Translations under genes and position numbers: made by a program
Assembly: GCF_025985425.1 (NCBI RefSeq)
Contig: NZ_CP094972.1
Span: 1,054,001 to 1,118,000 of the forward strand
Source of the DNA: Entomomonas sp. E2T0
GTDB taxonomy: Bacteria; Pseudomonadota; Gammaproteobacteria; Pseudomonadales; Pseudomonadaceae
Length of the DNA: 64,000 nt
Reading direction: 5' to 3'
Notes under the pieces: generated by a model
Told to the model about the DNA's origin: nothing
The model's input: only the letters and a program-made list of their open reading frames with translations
The model's database searches: none
In this document: piece by piece, positions 47,342-57,862 of the stretch
Layout of the letters: every line of letters starts with the position of its first letter
Numbering within the stretch: position 1 is the stretch's first letter

Positions 47342-47962
47342 TTTAAGACTTATATTGAGGTAAATAATTAACACTTATTATATAGCTGAATATTTTTATC
47401 TGATATAAAAATAAACTTTATTAATGGAAGGTAACACTTTGTCGGGTAGAAAAGTAACATTTTATAAATTAAAAACTGTATATTAGAAGAATGAAAACTA
47501 TAAGGTGATGTAATTACTGGTAATAGTCTTTCTGGCATGAGTTATGCTTATATAAAAGTAAATAAAAATAACATAAAGATAACTTTGAAAAATAAAAATA
47601 ATAAACAGAGACAAATAATAAGAATAAAAGAGAGTCATAAATAAAAGAGATATTTGTATGTATAACAAACGAAACGAATATCCTATTAATAACAGAGTGA
47701 TAATGATTGCGGGCGTAGAACAAAATAAAAACAATAATCTACGCCTAGTAAGTTCTAATAGAGTGTTATAAATCAAACCATAATAAATTTATATTTAAAG
47801 TAGGATCAAATTTATGTAGACAGAGTAAAAATATCATCCTATACTTAAAAGATAGCTTAGTTCCTTAAGTTATAATGAATGTATACAATTCTTATACGCA
47901 AATAACAGCTTTCTTTTTTTAGGAAAGTGTCTATCTCAAAACAACCTCCTTTTTTCATCCTT
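47342..47962. other. 620-base AT-rich region between the helicase and rho
   Basis: In Pseudomonas trxA occupies this place; it is absent here. The part 47550-47900 is A-rich on the plus strand. It contains a hairpin of 8 bp (47712-47719 with 47738-47745, ggcgtaga / tctacgcc), a GC-containing island in otherwise AT-rich DNA, and two short plus-strand frames (47537-47644 and 47658-47771). It probably includes the rho leader. Overlapping minus-strand frames around 47498-47776 are low-complexity and not convincing. Confidence 0.5.
47658..47771 (+). CDS. Possible small protein or leader peptide upstream of rho
   Basis: A 37-codon frame (begins M-Y-N-K-R-N-E-Y-P, ends N-R-V-L) with a GAGAT 7 bases before its ATG. 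It encloses the 47712-47745 hairpin. rho of E. coli has a short leader frame, rhoL, and autoregulates in its leader, so a leader peptide is conceivable. There is no similarity to rhoL and chance is a real possibility in this AT-rich stretch. Confidence 0.2.
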   Translation: MYNKRNEYPINNRVIMIAGVEQNKNNNLRLVSSNRVL

Positions 47963-49222
47963 ATGAATCTTACAGAACTTAAACAAAAACCTATTGGTGA
48001 ACTATTAGAAATTGCGGAACAAATGGGCCTAGAAAATATGGCTCGTTCACGTAAACAGGATATTATTTTTTCATTGCTGAAGCGCCATGCTAAAAGTGGT
48101 GAGGAAATATCAGGTGATGGTATTTTAGAAATATTACCAGATGGATTTGGTTTTCTACGCTCATCAGACTCTTCTTATTTAGCAGGGCCAGATGATATTT
48201 ATGTTTCACCAAGTCAAATTCGCCGTTTTAACTTACGTACAGGTGATACAATCTTTGGCAAGATTCGTCCACCTAAAGAAGGTGAGCGTTACTTTGCTTT
48301 ATTAAAGGTTGATACCATTAATTTTGATCAGCCTGAGAATGCCAAGAATAAAATCCTATTTGAAAACTTAACACCACTTTTTCCTGATCAACGTATGGTA
48401 ATGGAAATTGGTAATGGTGCTACCGAAGATTTAACAGGTCGTGTTATAGATCTTTGTGCACCTATTGGTAAAGGTCAACGTGGTTTGATCGTCGCACCTC
48501 CTAAGGCAGGTAAGACATTAATGCTACAGAACATTGCTAGCAATATCACTCGTAATAATCCTGAATGTCATTTAATTGTATTATTAATTGATGAACGGCC
48601 AGAAGAAGTAACGGAAATGCAGCGTACGGTTCGTGGTGAAGTAGTCGCTTCAACCTTTGATGAACCACCTATACGTCACGTACAAGTAGCTGAAATGGTT
48701 ATTGAAAAAGCAAAACGCTTAGTTGAGCATAAACGTGATGTAGTCATTTTATTGGATTCTATCACTCGTTTAGCACGTGCTTATAATACAGTTATTCCTA
48801 GTTCTGGTAAGGTTTTAACAGGCGGTGTTGATGCTCATGCTTTAGAAAAACCTAAACGCTTCTTTGGTGCAGCACGTAATATTGAAGAAGGTGGTAGTTT
48901 AACAATTTTAGCAACGGCCCTTGTAGAAACTGGCTCTAAAATGGATGAAGTTATCTATGAGGAGTTTAAAGGTACAGGTAACCTTGAATTACAATTAGAT
49001 CGCAAGATTGCTGAGAAGCGAGTATTCCCTGCCATTAACTTTAATCGTTCTGGTACTCGTCGTGAAGAGTTATTAACGACAGAAGATGAGTTACAAAGAA
49101 TGTGGATTTTACGTAAAATTCTTCATCCAATGGAAGAAATTGCGGCTATTGAATTCTTATTGGATAAGTTGAAAGATACTAAAACCAATGATGAGTTTTT
49201 CCAAGCAATGAAAAGAAAATAA
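47963..49222 (+). CDS. rho: Transcription termination factor Rho
   Basis: Hexameric RNA-dependent ATPase. 419 residues from the ATG at 47963, exactly the usual length, with the N-terminal '[25 protein letters not shown]', RNP-like 'GFGFLRS', Walker A 'APPKAGKT', Walker B '[14 protein letters not shown]' and Q/R loops. No Shine-Dalgarno precedes this ATG; the 20 bases before it are pyrimidine-rich with CCTCC. A GTG at 47927 would add 12 residues, but AGGAAA touches it directly, too close to work well. Confidence 0.95.
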   Translation: MNLTELKQKPIGELLEIAEQMGLENMARSRKQDIIFSLLKRHAKSGEEISGDGILEILPDGFGFLRSSDSSYLAGPDDIYVSPSQIRRFNLRTGDTIFGKIRPPKEGERYFALLKVDTINFDQPENAKNKILFENLTPLFPDQRMVMEIGNGATEDLTGRVIDLCAPIGKGQRGLIVAPPKAGKTLMLQNIASNITRNNPECHLIVLLIDERPEEVTEMQRTVRGEVVASTFDEPPIRHVQVAEMVIEKAKRLVEHKRDVVILLDSITRLARAYNTVIPSSGKVLTGGVDAHALEKPKRFFGAARNIEEGGSLTILATALVETGSKMDEVIYEEFKGTGNLELQLDRKIAEKRVFPAINFNRSGTRREELLTTEDELQRMWILRKILHPMEEIAAIEFLLDKLKDTKTNDEFFQAMKRK

Positions 49223-49236
49223 ATAATAGCTCTATT

Positions 49237-49261
49237 AAAAAGCCGCAGTAATGCGGCTTTT
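49237..49261 (+). terminator. Terminator between rho and ubiD
   Basis: Stem aaaagccgca / tgcggctttt with a 4-nt loop (gtaa) and T residues after it. It lies 15 bases past the rho stop. Confidence 0.88.
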
Positions 49262-49292
49262 AAGTATATAGATAGGCAAAGGTGTTTTACTT

Positions 49293-50759
49293 ATGCAGTA
49301 TGCTGACTTAAGAGACTTTATTCAATTATTAGAGAAACAAGGTGAGTTAAAAAGAGTATTAGCACCTGTTTCCCCCCATTTAGAAATGACTGAAGTTTGT
49401 GATCGTACATTACGCAAACAAGGGCCTGCCTTATTATTTGAAAATCCAACAGGCTATGATATTCCTGTATTAGCAAATTTGTTTGGAACACCTAAGCGGG
49501 TTGCTCTAGGGATGGGTACAGATGATCTCAATCAGCTTAAAGAAATTGGTAAATTACTAGCTTTTTTAAAAGAGCCAGAGCCTCCTAAAGGCTTAAAAGA
49601 TGCTTGGCAAAAATTACCTATCTTTAAAAAAGTACTTAATATGTCACCAAAAATCCGTAAAGATGCACCTTGTCATGCGGTTGTTAAAGAAGGTGATGAT
49701 GTTGATCTTAGCCAGTTACCTGTTCAAAAATGCTGGCCAGAAGATGCAGGACCATTAATCACTTGGGGTATTGTTGTTACCAAAGGGTTATCAAAAGAAC
49801 GACAAAATTTAGGGATATATCGCCAACAAGTAATTGGTCGTAATAAAGTCATTATGCGATGGCTAAGTCATCGTGGTGGTGCCCTTGATTATCAAGAATG
49901 GCGACAAAAATATCCTACAGAGCCGTTTCCTGTTTCTGTGGTGTTAGGTTGTGATCCAGCTACTATCATAGGCGCAGTAACACCTGTACCTGATGCGTTA
50001 TCAGAATATGCTTTTGCTGGCTTATTACGTGGTCAGAAAACAGAACTAGTTAAATGTATTGGTAATGATCTGCAGGTTCCTGCCAGTGCAGAGTTTGTGC
50101 TAGAAGGGGCTATTTATCCCAATGAAATGGCGAGTGAAGGACCATTTGGTGATCATACTGGCTATTATAATGAAGTAGATAAATTTCCAGTATTCACTGT
50201 TGAACGCATAACCCATCGTGAAAACCCTATTTATCACAGTACTTATACTGGTCGCCCACCCGATGAGCCTGCAATTTTAGGGTTGGCTCTTAATGATGTA
50301 TTTGTGCCAATACTGCAAAAGCAGTTTCCAGAAATAGTTGATTTCTATCTGCCACCTGAGGGATGTTCTTATCGTATGGCAATAGTAACCATGAAGAAAC
50401 AATATCCAGGTCATGCTAAGCGAGTTATGATGGGGGTTTGGAGTTTTCTGCGTCAATTCATGTACACTAAGTTTGTGATTGTGACAGATGATGATATTAA
50501 TGCACGTGATTGGAATGATGTGATTTGGGCGATTACTACTCGTATGGATCCCAAACGAGATACACTATTGATTGATAATACACCGATTGATTACTTAGAT
50601 TTTGCATCACCTGTTTCAGGTTTAGGTAGTAAAATGGGGCTAGATGCAACTCATAAATGGCCAGGAGAAACTGATCGTGAATGGGGTAGAGTAATTCATA
50701 AAGATCCATCTGTTGTTAAGCATATTGATGATATTTGGTCTACTTTGGGGATTGACTAA
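49293..50759 (+). CDS. ubiD: 4-hydroxy-3-polyprenylbenzoate decarboxylase UbiD
   Basis: Prenylated-FMN-dependent decarboxylase of ubiquinone synthesis; needs UbiX for its cofactor. 488 residues with '[30 protein letters not shown]', '[19 protein letters not shown]' and '[27 protein letters not shown]', the cofactor- and metal-site region with the catalytic Arg/Glu set. The rho-ubiD order is as in Pseudomonas. ubiX is not in the window. Confidence 0.97.
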   Translation: MQYADLRDFIQLLEKQGELKRVLAPVSPHLEMTEVCDRTLRKQGPALLFENPTGYDIPVLANLFGTPKRVALGMGTDDLNQLKEIGKLLAFLKEPEPPKGLKDAWQKLPIFKKVLNMSPKIRKDAPCHAVVKEGDDVDLSQLPVQKCWPEDAGPLITWGIVVTKGLSKERQNLGIYRQQVIGRNKVIMRWLSHRGGALDYQEWRQKYPTEPFPVSVVLGCDPATIIGAVTPVPDALSEYAFAGLLRGQKTELVKCIGNDLQVPASAEFVLEGAIYPNEMASEGPFGDHTGYYNEVDKFPVFTVERITHRENPIYHSTYTGRPPDEPAILGLALNDVFVPILQKQFPEIVDFYLPPEGCSYRMAIVTMKKQYPGHAKRVMMGVWSFLRQFMYTKFVIVTDDDINARDWNDVIWAITTRMDPKRDTLLIDNTPIDYLDFASPVSGLGSKMGLDATHKWPGETDREWGRVIHKDPSVVKHIDDIWSTLGID

Positions 50760-50781
50760 GCAAAATGAAATTTTGTTAGTC
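50754..50781 (+). terminator. Hairpin at the end of ubiD
   Basis: gactaa-(g)-caaaat pairs with attttg-ttagtc across a 3-nt loop; the ubiD stop TAA lies in the stem. Only aataaat follows, so termination may be weak. Confidence 0.45.
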
Positions 50782-50804
50782 AATAAATGTAGTGTTTAAC
50801 TACA

Positions 50805-50813
50805 TGCTATAAT
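50805..50813 (+). promoter_or_regulatory. Extended -10 promoter of msbA
   Basis: TGCTATAAT is a perfect extended -10 (TGnTATAAT), 27 bases before the msbA ATG at 50841. Extended -10 promoters do not need a good -35, and none is seen. Confidence 0.55.
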
Positions 50814-50840
50814 CAACTTTTTGAAAGAATATGATTGATA

Positions 50841-52646
50841 ATGAGTAACACTAAAAAACAAGTTTCAAGTTTAAAACTCTATTTTAGATTATTAACCTAT
50901 GTAAAACCCTATGTTGGTTTTTTTGCAATTAGTATCTTAGGTTATATGATTTTTGCTTCATCACAACCATTGTTAGCCCATATTTTGCAATATTTTGTGG
51001 ATGCTTTAAATGGAAAGTCAACCACATTATTTCCTGGTGTGCCTTATTTAAAGACTTTAGATCTAGTTTATGCTGTACCTGTATTTCTAATATTAATTGC
51101 AATTTGGCAAGGGATAGGATCTTTTTTAGGTAGTTATTATCTTGCAAGAGTTACGTTAGGCTTAGTGCAAGATTTAAGATTGCAGATGTTTAATAAGTTT
51201 TTTCAGTTACCTAGTCGTTACTTTGATGATCGCAATTCTGGTCATATGGTTTCGCTTATTTTATTTAATGTAAATATGGTAACTGGAGCAGCTACAGACG
51301 CTATTAAAGTAATCTTCAGGGAAGGTTTAACGGTTGTCTTTTTATTTTGTTACTTGCTATACATGAATTGGAAGTTAACTTTAGTAATGATTGCCATACT
51401 TCCAGTGATTGCAGTGATGGTTACTATTGCAGGTAAAAAGTTTCGCAAGCAAAGTAAAAAAATTCAAATGGCTATGGGCGATTTGACTCATGTAACTTCT
51501 GAGACTGTGCAAAACTATCGTGTAGTTCGGAGTTTTGGTGGTGAGGCATACGAATCAAACCGTTTTAAAGAAGTCACAGAAGACAGCATGGCAAAACAGT
51601 TAAAAATGACTAAAACAGGTGCAATTTATACACCTCTATTGCAATTAGTCATTTATTCGGCAATGGCTGTCTTGTTGTTCTTAGTTTTATTACTACGTGG
51701 TGATGCAAGTGCAGGTGAATTGGTTGCTTATATTACAGCTGCTGGTCTGTTACCTAAACCAATTAGACAATTATCTGAAGTAAGTTCTAATATTCAAAAA
51801 GGCTTAGCAGGGGCTGAAAGTATTTTTGAAGTATTAGATGAAGAGCCTGAAGTTGATAATGGAACAATTGAGAAAACAGACGTATTAGGAAGATTAGAGG
51901 TTAAAAATTTAGCATTTACTTACCCTGGTACAGATAAAGAAGTTCTAAAAAACATTAATTTCACCATTGAACCAGGGCAAATGATTGCATTGGTAGGTCG
52001 TTCTGGTAGTGGTAAATCTACGTTGGCGAGTTTGATTCCACGTTTTTATCAACATTCACAGGGTAGTATTCTATTAGATAATATTGATATCAATGATTAT
52101 AAGTTAGCGAATCTGCGGAGACATATTTCATTAGTGACACAGCAGGTTTCATTATTTAATACCACGGTGTTTAGAAATATAGCTTATGGTACCTTAGCCA
52201 ATAATCCTATAGAAAAAATTAAAGAAGCAACTAAGGCCGCTTATGCTGATGAGTTTATTGAAAAATTACCTGAAGGATATGAGACATTAATTGGTGAAAA
52301 TGGGGTGAAACTCTCTGGTGGTCAACGACAACGGTTATCAATTTCTAGAGCATTATTAAAGAATGCACCATTATTAATATTAGATGAGGCTACATCTGCG
52401 CTAGATACTGAGTCAGAGAGACATATTCAAGAGGCACTTGATAAAGTAATGGATGGACGCACTACTTTAGTTATTGCTCATCGTTTATCTACTATTGAAA
52501 AAGCAGATACAATTTTAGTGATGGAAAATGGAGAAATTGTAGAAAGAGGAACTCATAGTGAGTTACTTGCTTTAGATGGAGTTTATGCAAAATTACATGC
52601 TATGGGCTTTAAAGAAGATGAAAATAAAGAAGTTTTTACTGGGTAA
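50841..52646 (+). CDS. msbA: Lipid A export ABC transporter MsbA
   Basis: Flips lipid A-core across the inner membrane. 601 residues from the ATG at 50841: six membrane helices in the first ~320 residues, then the ATPase with Walker A 'GRSGSGKST', Q-loop 'LVTQQVSLFN', signature 'LSGGQRQRLSISRALL', Walker B 'LLILDEATSALD' and 'IAHRLSTIEKAD'. The normal LSGGQ here contrasts with the altered signature in FtsE. lpxK, often next to msbA, is absent. A strong terminator follows. Confidence 0.93.
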   Translation: MSNTKKQVSSLKLYFRLLTYVKPYVGFFAISILGYMIFASSQPLLAHILQYFVDALNGKSTTLFPGVPYLKTLDLVYAVPVFLILIAIWQGIGSFLGSYYLARVTLGLVQDLRLQMFNKFFQLPSRYFDDRNSGHMVSLILFNVNMVTGAATDAIKVIFREGLTVVFLFCYLLYMNWKLTLVMIAILPVIAVMVTIAGKKFRKQSKKIQMAMGDLTHVTSETVQNYRVVRSFGGEAYESNRFKEVTEDSMAKQLKMTKTGAIYTPLLQLVIYSAMAVLLFLVLLLRGDASAGELVAYITAAGLLPKPIRQLSEVSSNIQKGLAGAESIFEVLDEEPEVDNGTIEKTDVLGRLEVKNLAFTYPGTDKEVLKNINFTIEPGQMIALVGRSGSGKSTLASLIPRFYQHSQGSILLDNIDINDYKLANLRRHISLVTQQVSLFNTTVFRNIAYGTLANNPIEKIKEATKAAYADEFIEKLPEGYETLIGENGVKLSGGQRQRLSISRALLKNAPLLILDEATSALDTESERHIQEALDKVMDGRTTLVIAHRLSTIEKADTILVMENGEIVERGTHSELLALDGVYAKLHAMGFKEDENKEVFTG

Positions 52647-52665
52647 ACTTACTTTATAAGATACA

Positions 52666-52694
52666 AAAAAGGGAAGCTATAAGCTTCCCTTTTT
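52666..52694. terminator. Bidirectional terminator between msbA and sodB
   Basis: Stem aaaaagggaagct / agcttccctttt with a 3-nt loop gives A/T tracts on both sides; it separates convergent genes. Confidence 0.93.
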
Positions 52695-52708
52695 ATTTGT
52701 AGGATTAG

Positions 52709-53287
52709 TTATGCAAAGTTTTTAGCAACGAAATCCCAGTTTAATAGTGTCCAGAAGTTTTCTAAATATTTTGGACGTAAGTTGCGGTAATCAATGTAAT
52801 AAGCATGTTCCCAAACATCACAAGTTAATAATGGTTTATCACCAGAGGTCATTGGGTTACCTGCGCCTGTAGTACTTGCTAAAGCTAAACTACCATCTGC
52901 TTTTTTCACTAACCATGCCCAACCAGAACCAAAGGTACCAATTGCGGTTTTAGTGAATTCTTCTTTAAATTTTTCAAAAGAACCAAATGTCTTATTGATA
53001 GCTTCTGCAAGAGCACCAGTAGGTTCACCACCACCATTAGGGCTTAAGCAGTTCCAGTAAAAAGTGTGGTTCCATACTTGCGCTGCATTATTAAAAATAC
53101 CACCTGAAGAAGTTTTGATGATGTCTTCTAAGGATTTACTTTCAAACTCTGTACCTGGCACAAGATTATTTAATGTGTTTACATAAGTTTGATGATGTTT
53201 ACCATAATGGTATTCAATCGTTTCTTGAGAAATATGTGGTTCTAGAGCATTTTTTTCATAAGGAAGAGCTGGTAATTCAAAAGCCAT
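52709..53287 (-). CDS. sodB: Superoxide dismutase [Fe]
   Basis: Cytoplasmic iron SOD. 192 residues; metal ligands His27 ('EYHYGKHH'), His74 ('VWNHTFYW'), Asp157 and His161 ('[13 protein letters not shown]'). 'GGIFNNAAQ' and 'WAWLV' with Gln/Ala context point to the Fe rather than Mn type. TGGAGAACAAAC gives the RBS. A loose TTGACT-17-TAACTA element lies 45-75 bases upstream of the start. Confidence 0.97.
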   Translation of the reverse strand: MAFELPALPYEKNALEPHISQETIEYHYGKHHQTYVNTLNNLVPGTEFESKSLEDIIKTSSGGIFNNAAQVWNHTFYWNCLSPNGGGEPTGALAEAINKTFGSFEKFKEEFTKTAIGTFGSGWAWLVKKADGSLALASTTGAGNPMTSGDKPLLTCDVWEHAYYIDYRNLRPKYLENFWTLLNWDFVAKNFA

Positions 53288-53414
53288 GTTTGTTCTCCAT
53301 TTTCATCAGGTTAAGATATCGAGTGAAGATACCTAGTTAATTTTTTTATTGACTCCAGTCAAATATAATACACTTAATAAATATAAATAAACACTTATTA
53401 GTTATAGGGAAATA

Positions 53415-53448
53415 TACAAAAAGTCATACGGATTAAACATATGACTTT
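53415..53448 (-). terminator. Terminator of the ihfB-lapA-argB run
   Basis: On the minus strand, 9-bp arms (aaagtcata / tatgacttt, 53420-53428 and 53440-53448) with an 11-nt loop are followed by TTTTTG. It is 17 bases past the argB stop. Confidence 0.75.
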
Positions 53449-53464
53449 AGTCAGTCTATAGGCT

Positions 53465-54385
<921 letters not shown>

Positions 54386-54688
54386 CTATTTAACTTGTAA
54401 AGCAGTTGTATTTTGGGAGGCTAATTCTTTTTTACAGGCTGTTAGCTGTTTATTAGCTGATGCTAATTTTATTTTGAATTTAAGTAACACTAAGTAACTG
54501 ATGAGTAGCGCTAAAATTAAACCTGATAAAAACGCAGCAACTAATAATACAGCAAGAGGCATAGTAGGAGTCATGTAGCTCATAAAGCTAATAGCAACTT
54601 GTGTTTCATTTTCTAAAATAAAAACTAATACAAATAATGCTATTACTAACAGCATAAGAAATAAAAGTACTTGCTGAAATCGACGCAT
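54386..54688 (-). CDS. lapA: LapA-domain inner-membrane protein
   Basis: 100 residues: two membrane helices (about 8-26 and 44-68) and a C-terminal coiled stretch ('LLKFKIKLASANKQLTACKKELASQ'), the LapA (DUF1049) architecture. LapA works with LapB and FtsH to set LpxC levels. In Pseudomonas it also follows ihfB. The usual lapB neighbour is not here. Confidence 0.88.
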   Translation of the reverse strand: MRRFQQVLLFLMLLVIALFVLVFILENETQVAISFMSYMTPTMPLAVLLVAAFLSGLILALLISYLVLLKFKIKLASANKQLTACKKELASQNTTALQVK

Positions 54689-54707
54689 GACCCTTCCTTT
54701 ATTAAAA

Positions 54708-54986
54708 CTATAGGTTTACTCTGTCTCTTAATTCTTTACCTGGTTTGAAGTGAGGTACAAACTTACCAGTTAGGGATACTATTTCACCTGTTTTGGGATT
54801 ACGTCCTTGACGAGGTTTGCGATAATGTAGTGCAAAACTACCAAAACCGCGTACTTCAATTCTTTGTCCTTGCTCTAAGGAATCAGAAAGTTGTTCTAAT
54901 AATATTTTAACAGCAGACTCTACCGTTTTTAATGGTAATGAGTTGTTTTTTGTTGCGATTTTTTCAATTAACTCTGACTTGTTCAT
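54708..54986 (-). CDS. ihfB: Integration host factor subunit beta
   Basis: DNA-bending heterodimer partner of IhfA. 92 residues; starts M-N-K-S-E-L-I, has '[26 protein letters not shown]' and the beta-arm '[13 protein letters not shown]' with the intercalating Pro, ends '[11 protein letters not shown]'. rpsA, upstream of ihfB in most gammaproteobacteria, is not adjacent here: the next gene upstream is the divergent CYTH gene. Confidence 0.97.
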   Translation of the reverse strand: MNKSELIEKIATKNNSLPLKTVESAVKILLEQLSDSLEQGQRIEVRGFGSFALHYRKPRQGRNPKTGEIVSLTGKFVPHFKPGKELRDRVNL

Positions 54987-55213
54987 AAGTATTCCTAACC
55001 GTCTTATAATGTGTGCCTATTATTATCGTAAAAAAGAATAAAGTACATAGGTATTAGTTAGTTAAATTAATAAAAAGTTGCATTTTTTGTAGGAAGGTTT
55101 TAATGATATAGTAAATTTTACTATTGATCTAGCATTGTAGACTTCTAGTAATTTAATATCACGGTTGTCATTAGTTATCTTAATACCTGTTTATTTTTTA
55201 AAAATGAGTGTTT

Positions 55214-56194
55214 ATGTCCAATCAAAATAGTTTAAAAGAAATAGAAATAAAACTTTATGCTAATAAGCAAACATTGGAGCAAATTTATCAGCATCCAATA
55301 TTTAGTCAATTTAGCAAACCTAGATGGCAACAAAAAGAATTATTTAATCAATATATTGATACAGCAGATCATGCTTTAACAGACGCTAAAGTGGCACTAA
55401 GAGTTCGTAAGGATGGAGATCAGTATATCCAAACGCTTAAAGCGAAAGGGCATAGTATAGGAGGCTTTTCTGAGCGCGATGAGTTTGATTGGTTAATTAA
55501 TACACCTCAATTAGATATATCGTTATTGGACAATGAACATTGGCCTAAAAGTTTAGCTCAGTTAGATAAATTAAAATTAACCCCTATTTTTTCAACAGAT
55601 TTTACAAGAAACTACGCACTATTTACTTGGCAAAAAGAAAAAGATCAGGCTGAAATAGAAGTGGCTATTGATGAGGGATTGGTTAAAGCTAATCAAAAGC
55701 AGGAGCCAATCAATGAGCTTGAATTAGAGCTAAGAAATGGTAGTACTTCAGTTATGTTAGATTTTGCAATTGAATTAGCAAAATTATTTCCATTAATTCC
55801 GAGTGACACAAGTAAAGCTGAGCGAGGTTATCGATTAATAAACTCAGATAATTATCAACTTGGGGTAGCTAAACAGATAGTTTCCAATAATCCATACGAA
55901 AACATACAATATTACTTAGCAATGTCACAGAGATTGTTAGAGAGTTATATATGGCAACCTTCAAAAACTAAACTGGTTTCATGGTTAGAGCATTTGCAGC
56001 AATTAAATAGTGTATTAAACCAGCTATATATTGAACCTTTAGTTGCTCAGTTAAATATTATTCTAGATGACTGGAAACCAATAATTACTGGTAATGATGA
56101 GCAGTTAATGGAAAAAACTAAACAAGAGTTAAATAAAACAAGATGGGGGGTATTTTCATTATCTACTTCTCATTGGTTGTTAAACCATTCTTAA
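55214..56194 (+). CDS. CYTH-domain protein (inorganic triphosphatase-like)
   Basis: 326 residues from the ATG at 55214 (a GTG two codons upstream is possible). The N-terminal ~205 residues are a CYTH tunnel domain: the hallmark E-I-E-I-K, 'ALRVRKDGDQYIQTLK', 'ERDEFDW', 'EIEVAIDEG' and 'ELELELRNG'. These residues line the triphosphate-binding tunnel in YgiF-type enzymes. The last ~110 residues are helical and Trp/Leu-rich but lack the His-rich pattern of a CHAD domain, which usually follows. Likely an inorganic triphosphatase; substrate not certain. Confidence 0.85.
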   Translation: MSNQNSLKEIEIKLYANKQTLEQIYQHPIFSQFSKPRWQQKELFNQYIDTADHALTDAKVALRVRKDGDQYIQTLKAKGHSIGGFSERDEFDWLINTPQLDISLLDNEHWPKSLAQLDKLKLTPIFSTDFTRNYALFTWQKEKDQAEIEVAIDEGLVKANQKQEPINELELELRNGSTSVMLDFAIELAKLFPLIPSDTSKAERGYRLINSDNYQLGVAKQIVSNNPYENIQYYLAMSQRLLESYIWQPSKTKLVSWLEHLQQLNSVLNQLYIEPLVAQLNIILDDWKPIITGNDEQLMEKTKQELNKTRWGVFSLSTSHWLLNHS

Positions 56195-56217
56195 AAAGTT
56201 ATTATTCTGTTTTAATA

Positions 56218-56242
56218 AAACCACGCATTATGAGCGTGGTTT
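56218..56242 (+). terminator. Terminator of the CYTH gene
   Basis: Stem aaaccacgc / gcgtggttt with a 7-nt loop, followed by attgtttt. It lies 24 bases after the stop and 31 bases before purE. Confidence 0.8.
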
Positions 56243-56272
56243 ATTGTTTTTATTGACCGAGAGGTAAGGTAG

Positions 56273-56764
56273 ATGAGTGCATTGGTTGGCGTTATTATGG
56301 GGTCTAAATCAGATTGGGCTACCTTGTGCCACACAGTAACCATTTTAGAAGAATTAAAAATTCCTCATGAAGTGAAGGTGATATCTGCACACCGTACACC
56401 AGACCTTTTGTTTGAATATGCAGAGCAAGCAGAGCAACGAGGCTTACAAGTTATTATTGCAGGCGCTGGTGGTGCAGCACATTTACCGGGTATGTGTGCA
56501 GCAAAAACACATCTACCTGTATTGGGGGTGCCTGTGCAATCAGCTATGTTATCTGGTGTTGATTCATTATTATCGATTGTACAAATGCCAGCAGGTATCC
56601 CTGTGGCTACTTTAGCCATTGGCAAGGCTGGCGCAGTAAATGCTGGCTTATTAGCCGCGAGCATATTAGGTAATAAATATCCAGAATATCACATAGCGTT
56701 AAAAGCTTATCGACAAAAACAAACAGAAACAGTATTAGCTAATTCTGATCCAAGAGTAGAGTAG
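56273..56764 (+). CDS. purE: N5-carboxyaminoimidazole ribonucleotide mutase PurE
   Basis: Class I PurE of de novo purine synthesis; moves the carboxyl group from N5-CAIR to CAIR. 163 residues with '[10 protein letters not shown]', 'VISAHRTPD' (catalytic His), '[12 protein letters not shown]' and '[22 protein letters not shown]'. Nine bases before purK, with which it works in sequence. Confidence 0.97.
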   Translation: MSALVGVIMGSKSDWATLCHTVTILEELKIPHEVKVISAHRTPDLLFEYAEQAEQRGLQVIIAGAGGAAHLPGMCAAKTHLPVLGVPVQSAMLSGVDSLLSIVQMPAGIPVATLAIGKAGAVNAGLLAASILGNKYPEYHIALKAYRQKQTETVLANSDPRVE

Positions 56765-56773
56765 AGGCGATCA

Positions 56774-57856
56774 ATGAAAGTTGGGGTAATTGGTGGTGGT
56801 CAGTTAGGCCAAATGTTAGCACAAGCTGGGACTTCTTTAGGGATGAAGTTTAGTTTTTTAGACCCAGCCAAGGATGCTTGTGCAGCTTCACTAGGGCAAC
56901 ATATCTGTGCGGATTATGATGATAAACAAGCATTACGACAACTGGCAGAAGAGGTAGATGTAGTTACTTTTGAGTTTGAAAGTGTACCTGCTGAAACTGT
57001 AGCCTTTTTAAGTGATTTTGTACCTGTATACCCCAATGCAGAATCATTACGCATTGCTCGAGATCGTTGGTTCGAAAAAAGCTTATTTAAATCTTTGGAT
57101 ATTCCTACACCAGAGTTTGCTAATATTGAGTCACAAATGGATTTAGAGCAAGCAGTGTTAGAGATAGGTTTGCCAGCAGTATTGAAAACACGCACCCTTG
57201 GTTACGATGGCAAAGGTCAAAAAGTATTAAAACAACAAGCTGATGTTACTAATGCATTTGCCGAATTAGGTAATGTACCTTGTATTCTTGAGGGATTTGT
57301 CAACTTTTCAGGTGAAGTTTCTTTAATTGCTGTACGTGGACAAGATAAAGCGATACGTTTTTATCCTCTTGTGCATAATCAACATAACCAAGGCATTTTG
57401 CACCTTTCTATTGCTAGCGAGCAGCATCCTATGCAAGCTCTAGCAGAAAGTTATGTAGCTAAAGTGTTAGAAAAATTAAATTATGTAGGTGTTTTGGCAT
57501 TTGAGTTTTTTGAAGTAGAAGATGGTTTAAAAGCCAATGAAATTGCACCACGCGTACATAATTCTGGGCATTGGACTATAGAAGGTTCCGTTGCTAGTCA
57601 ATTTGAGAATCATTTAAGAGCTATTGCAGGGTTACCTTTAGGTTCTACTAAAAAGCGCGGTGAAAGCGCTATGTTGAATTTTATTGGTAGTATCCCTGCT
57701 AAAGAACAGGTATTAAGTATTGAGAACTGTCATTTACATGATTATAGCAAAGTATTTAAAGCAGGTCGTAAAGTAGGGCATGCTACTATTAACTGTAATA
57801 ATATAAATGATTTAAAACAGATTGTTAGTCAAGTTGAAACATTAATTCAAGGGTAA
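56774..57856 (+). CDS. purK: N5-carboxyaminoimidazole ribonucleotide synthase PurK
   Basis: ATP-grasp enzyme that makes N5-CAIR from AIR, bicarbonate and ATP for PurE. 360 residues with 'VIGGGQLGQMLAQAG' N-terminal fold, 'LKTRTLGYDGKGQ' ATP loop, 'FVNFSGEVSLIAVRG' and the metal-site 'NEIAPRVHNSGHWT'. Forms an operon with purE; the next gene starts 6 bases later. Confidence 0.97.
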   Translation: MKVGVIGGGQLGQMLAQAGTSLGMKFSFLDPAKDACAASLGQHICADYDDKQALRQLAEEVDVVTFEFESVPAETVAFLSDFVPVYPNAESLRIARDRWFEKSLFKSLDIPTPEFANIESQMDLEQAVLEIGLPAVLKTRTLGYDGKGQKVLKQQADVTNAFAELGNVPCILEGFVNFSGEVSLIAVRGQDKAIRFYPLVHNQHNQGILHLSIASEQHPMQALAESYVAKVLEKLNYVGVLAFEFFEVEDGLKANEIAPRVHNSGHWTIEGSVASQFENHLRAIAGLPLGSTKKRGESAMLNFIGSIPAKEQVLSIENCHLHDYSKVFKAGRKVGHATINCNNINDLKQIVSQVETLIQG

Positions 57857-57862
57857 TTTAAG

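Noticed and set aside
47498-47776. Two overlapping minus-strand frames rich in Tyr, Phe and Ile
   Set aside because: They are low-complexity translations of an A-rich strand with no RBS and no family pattern.
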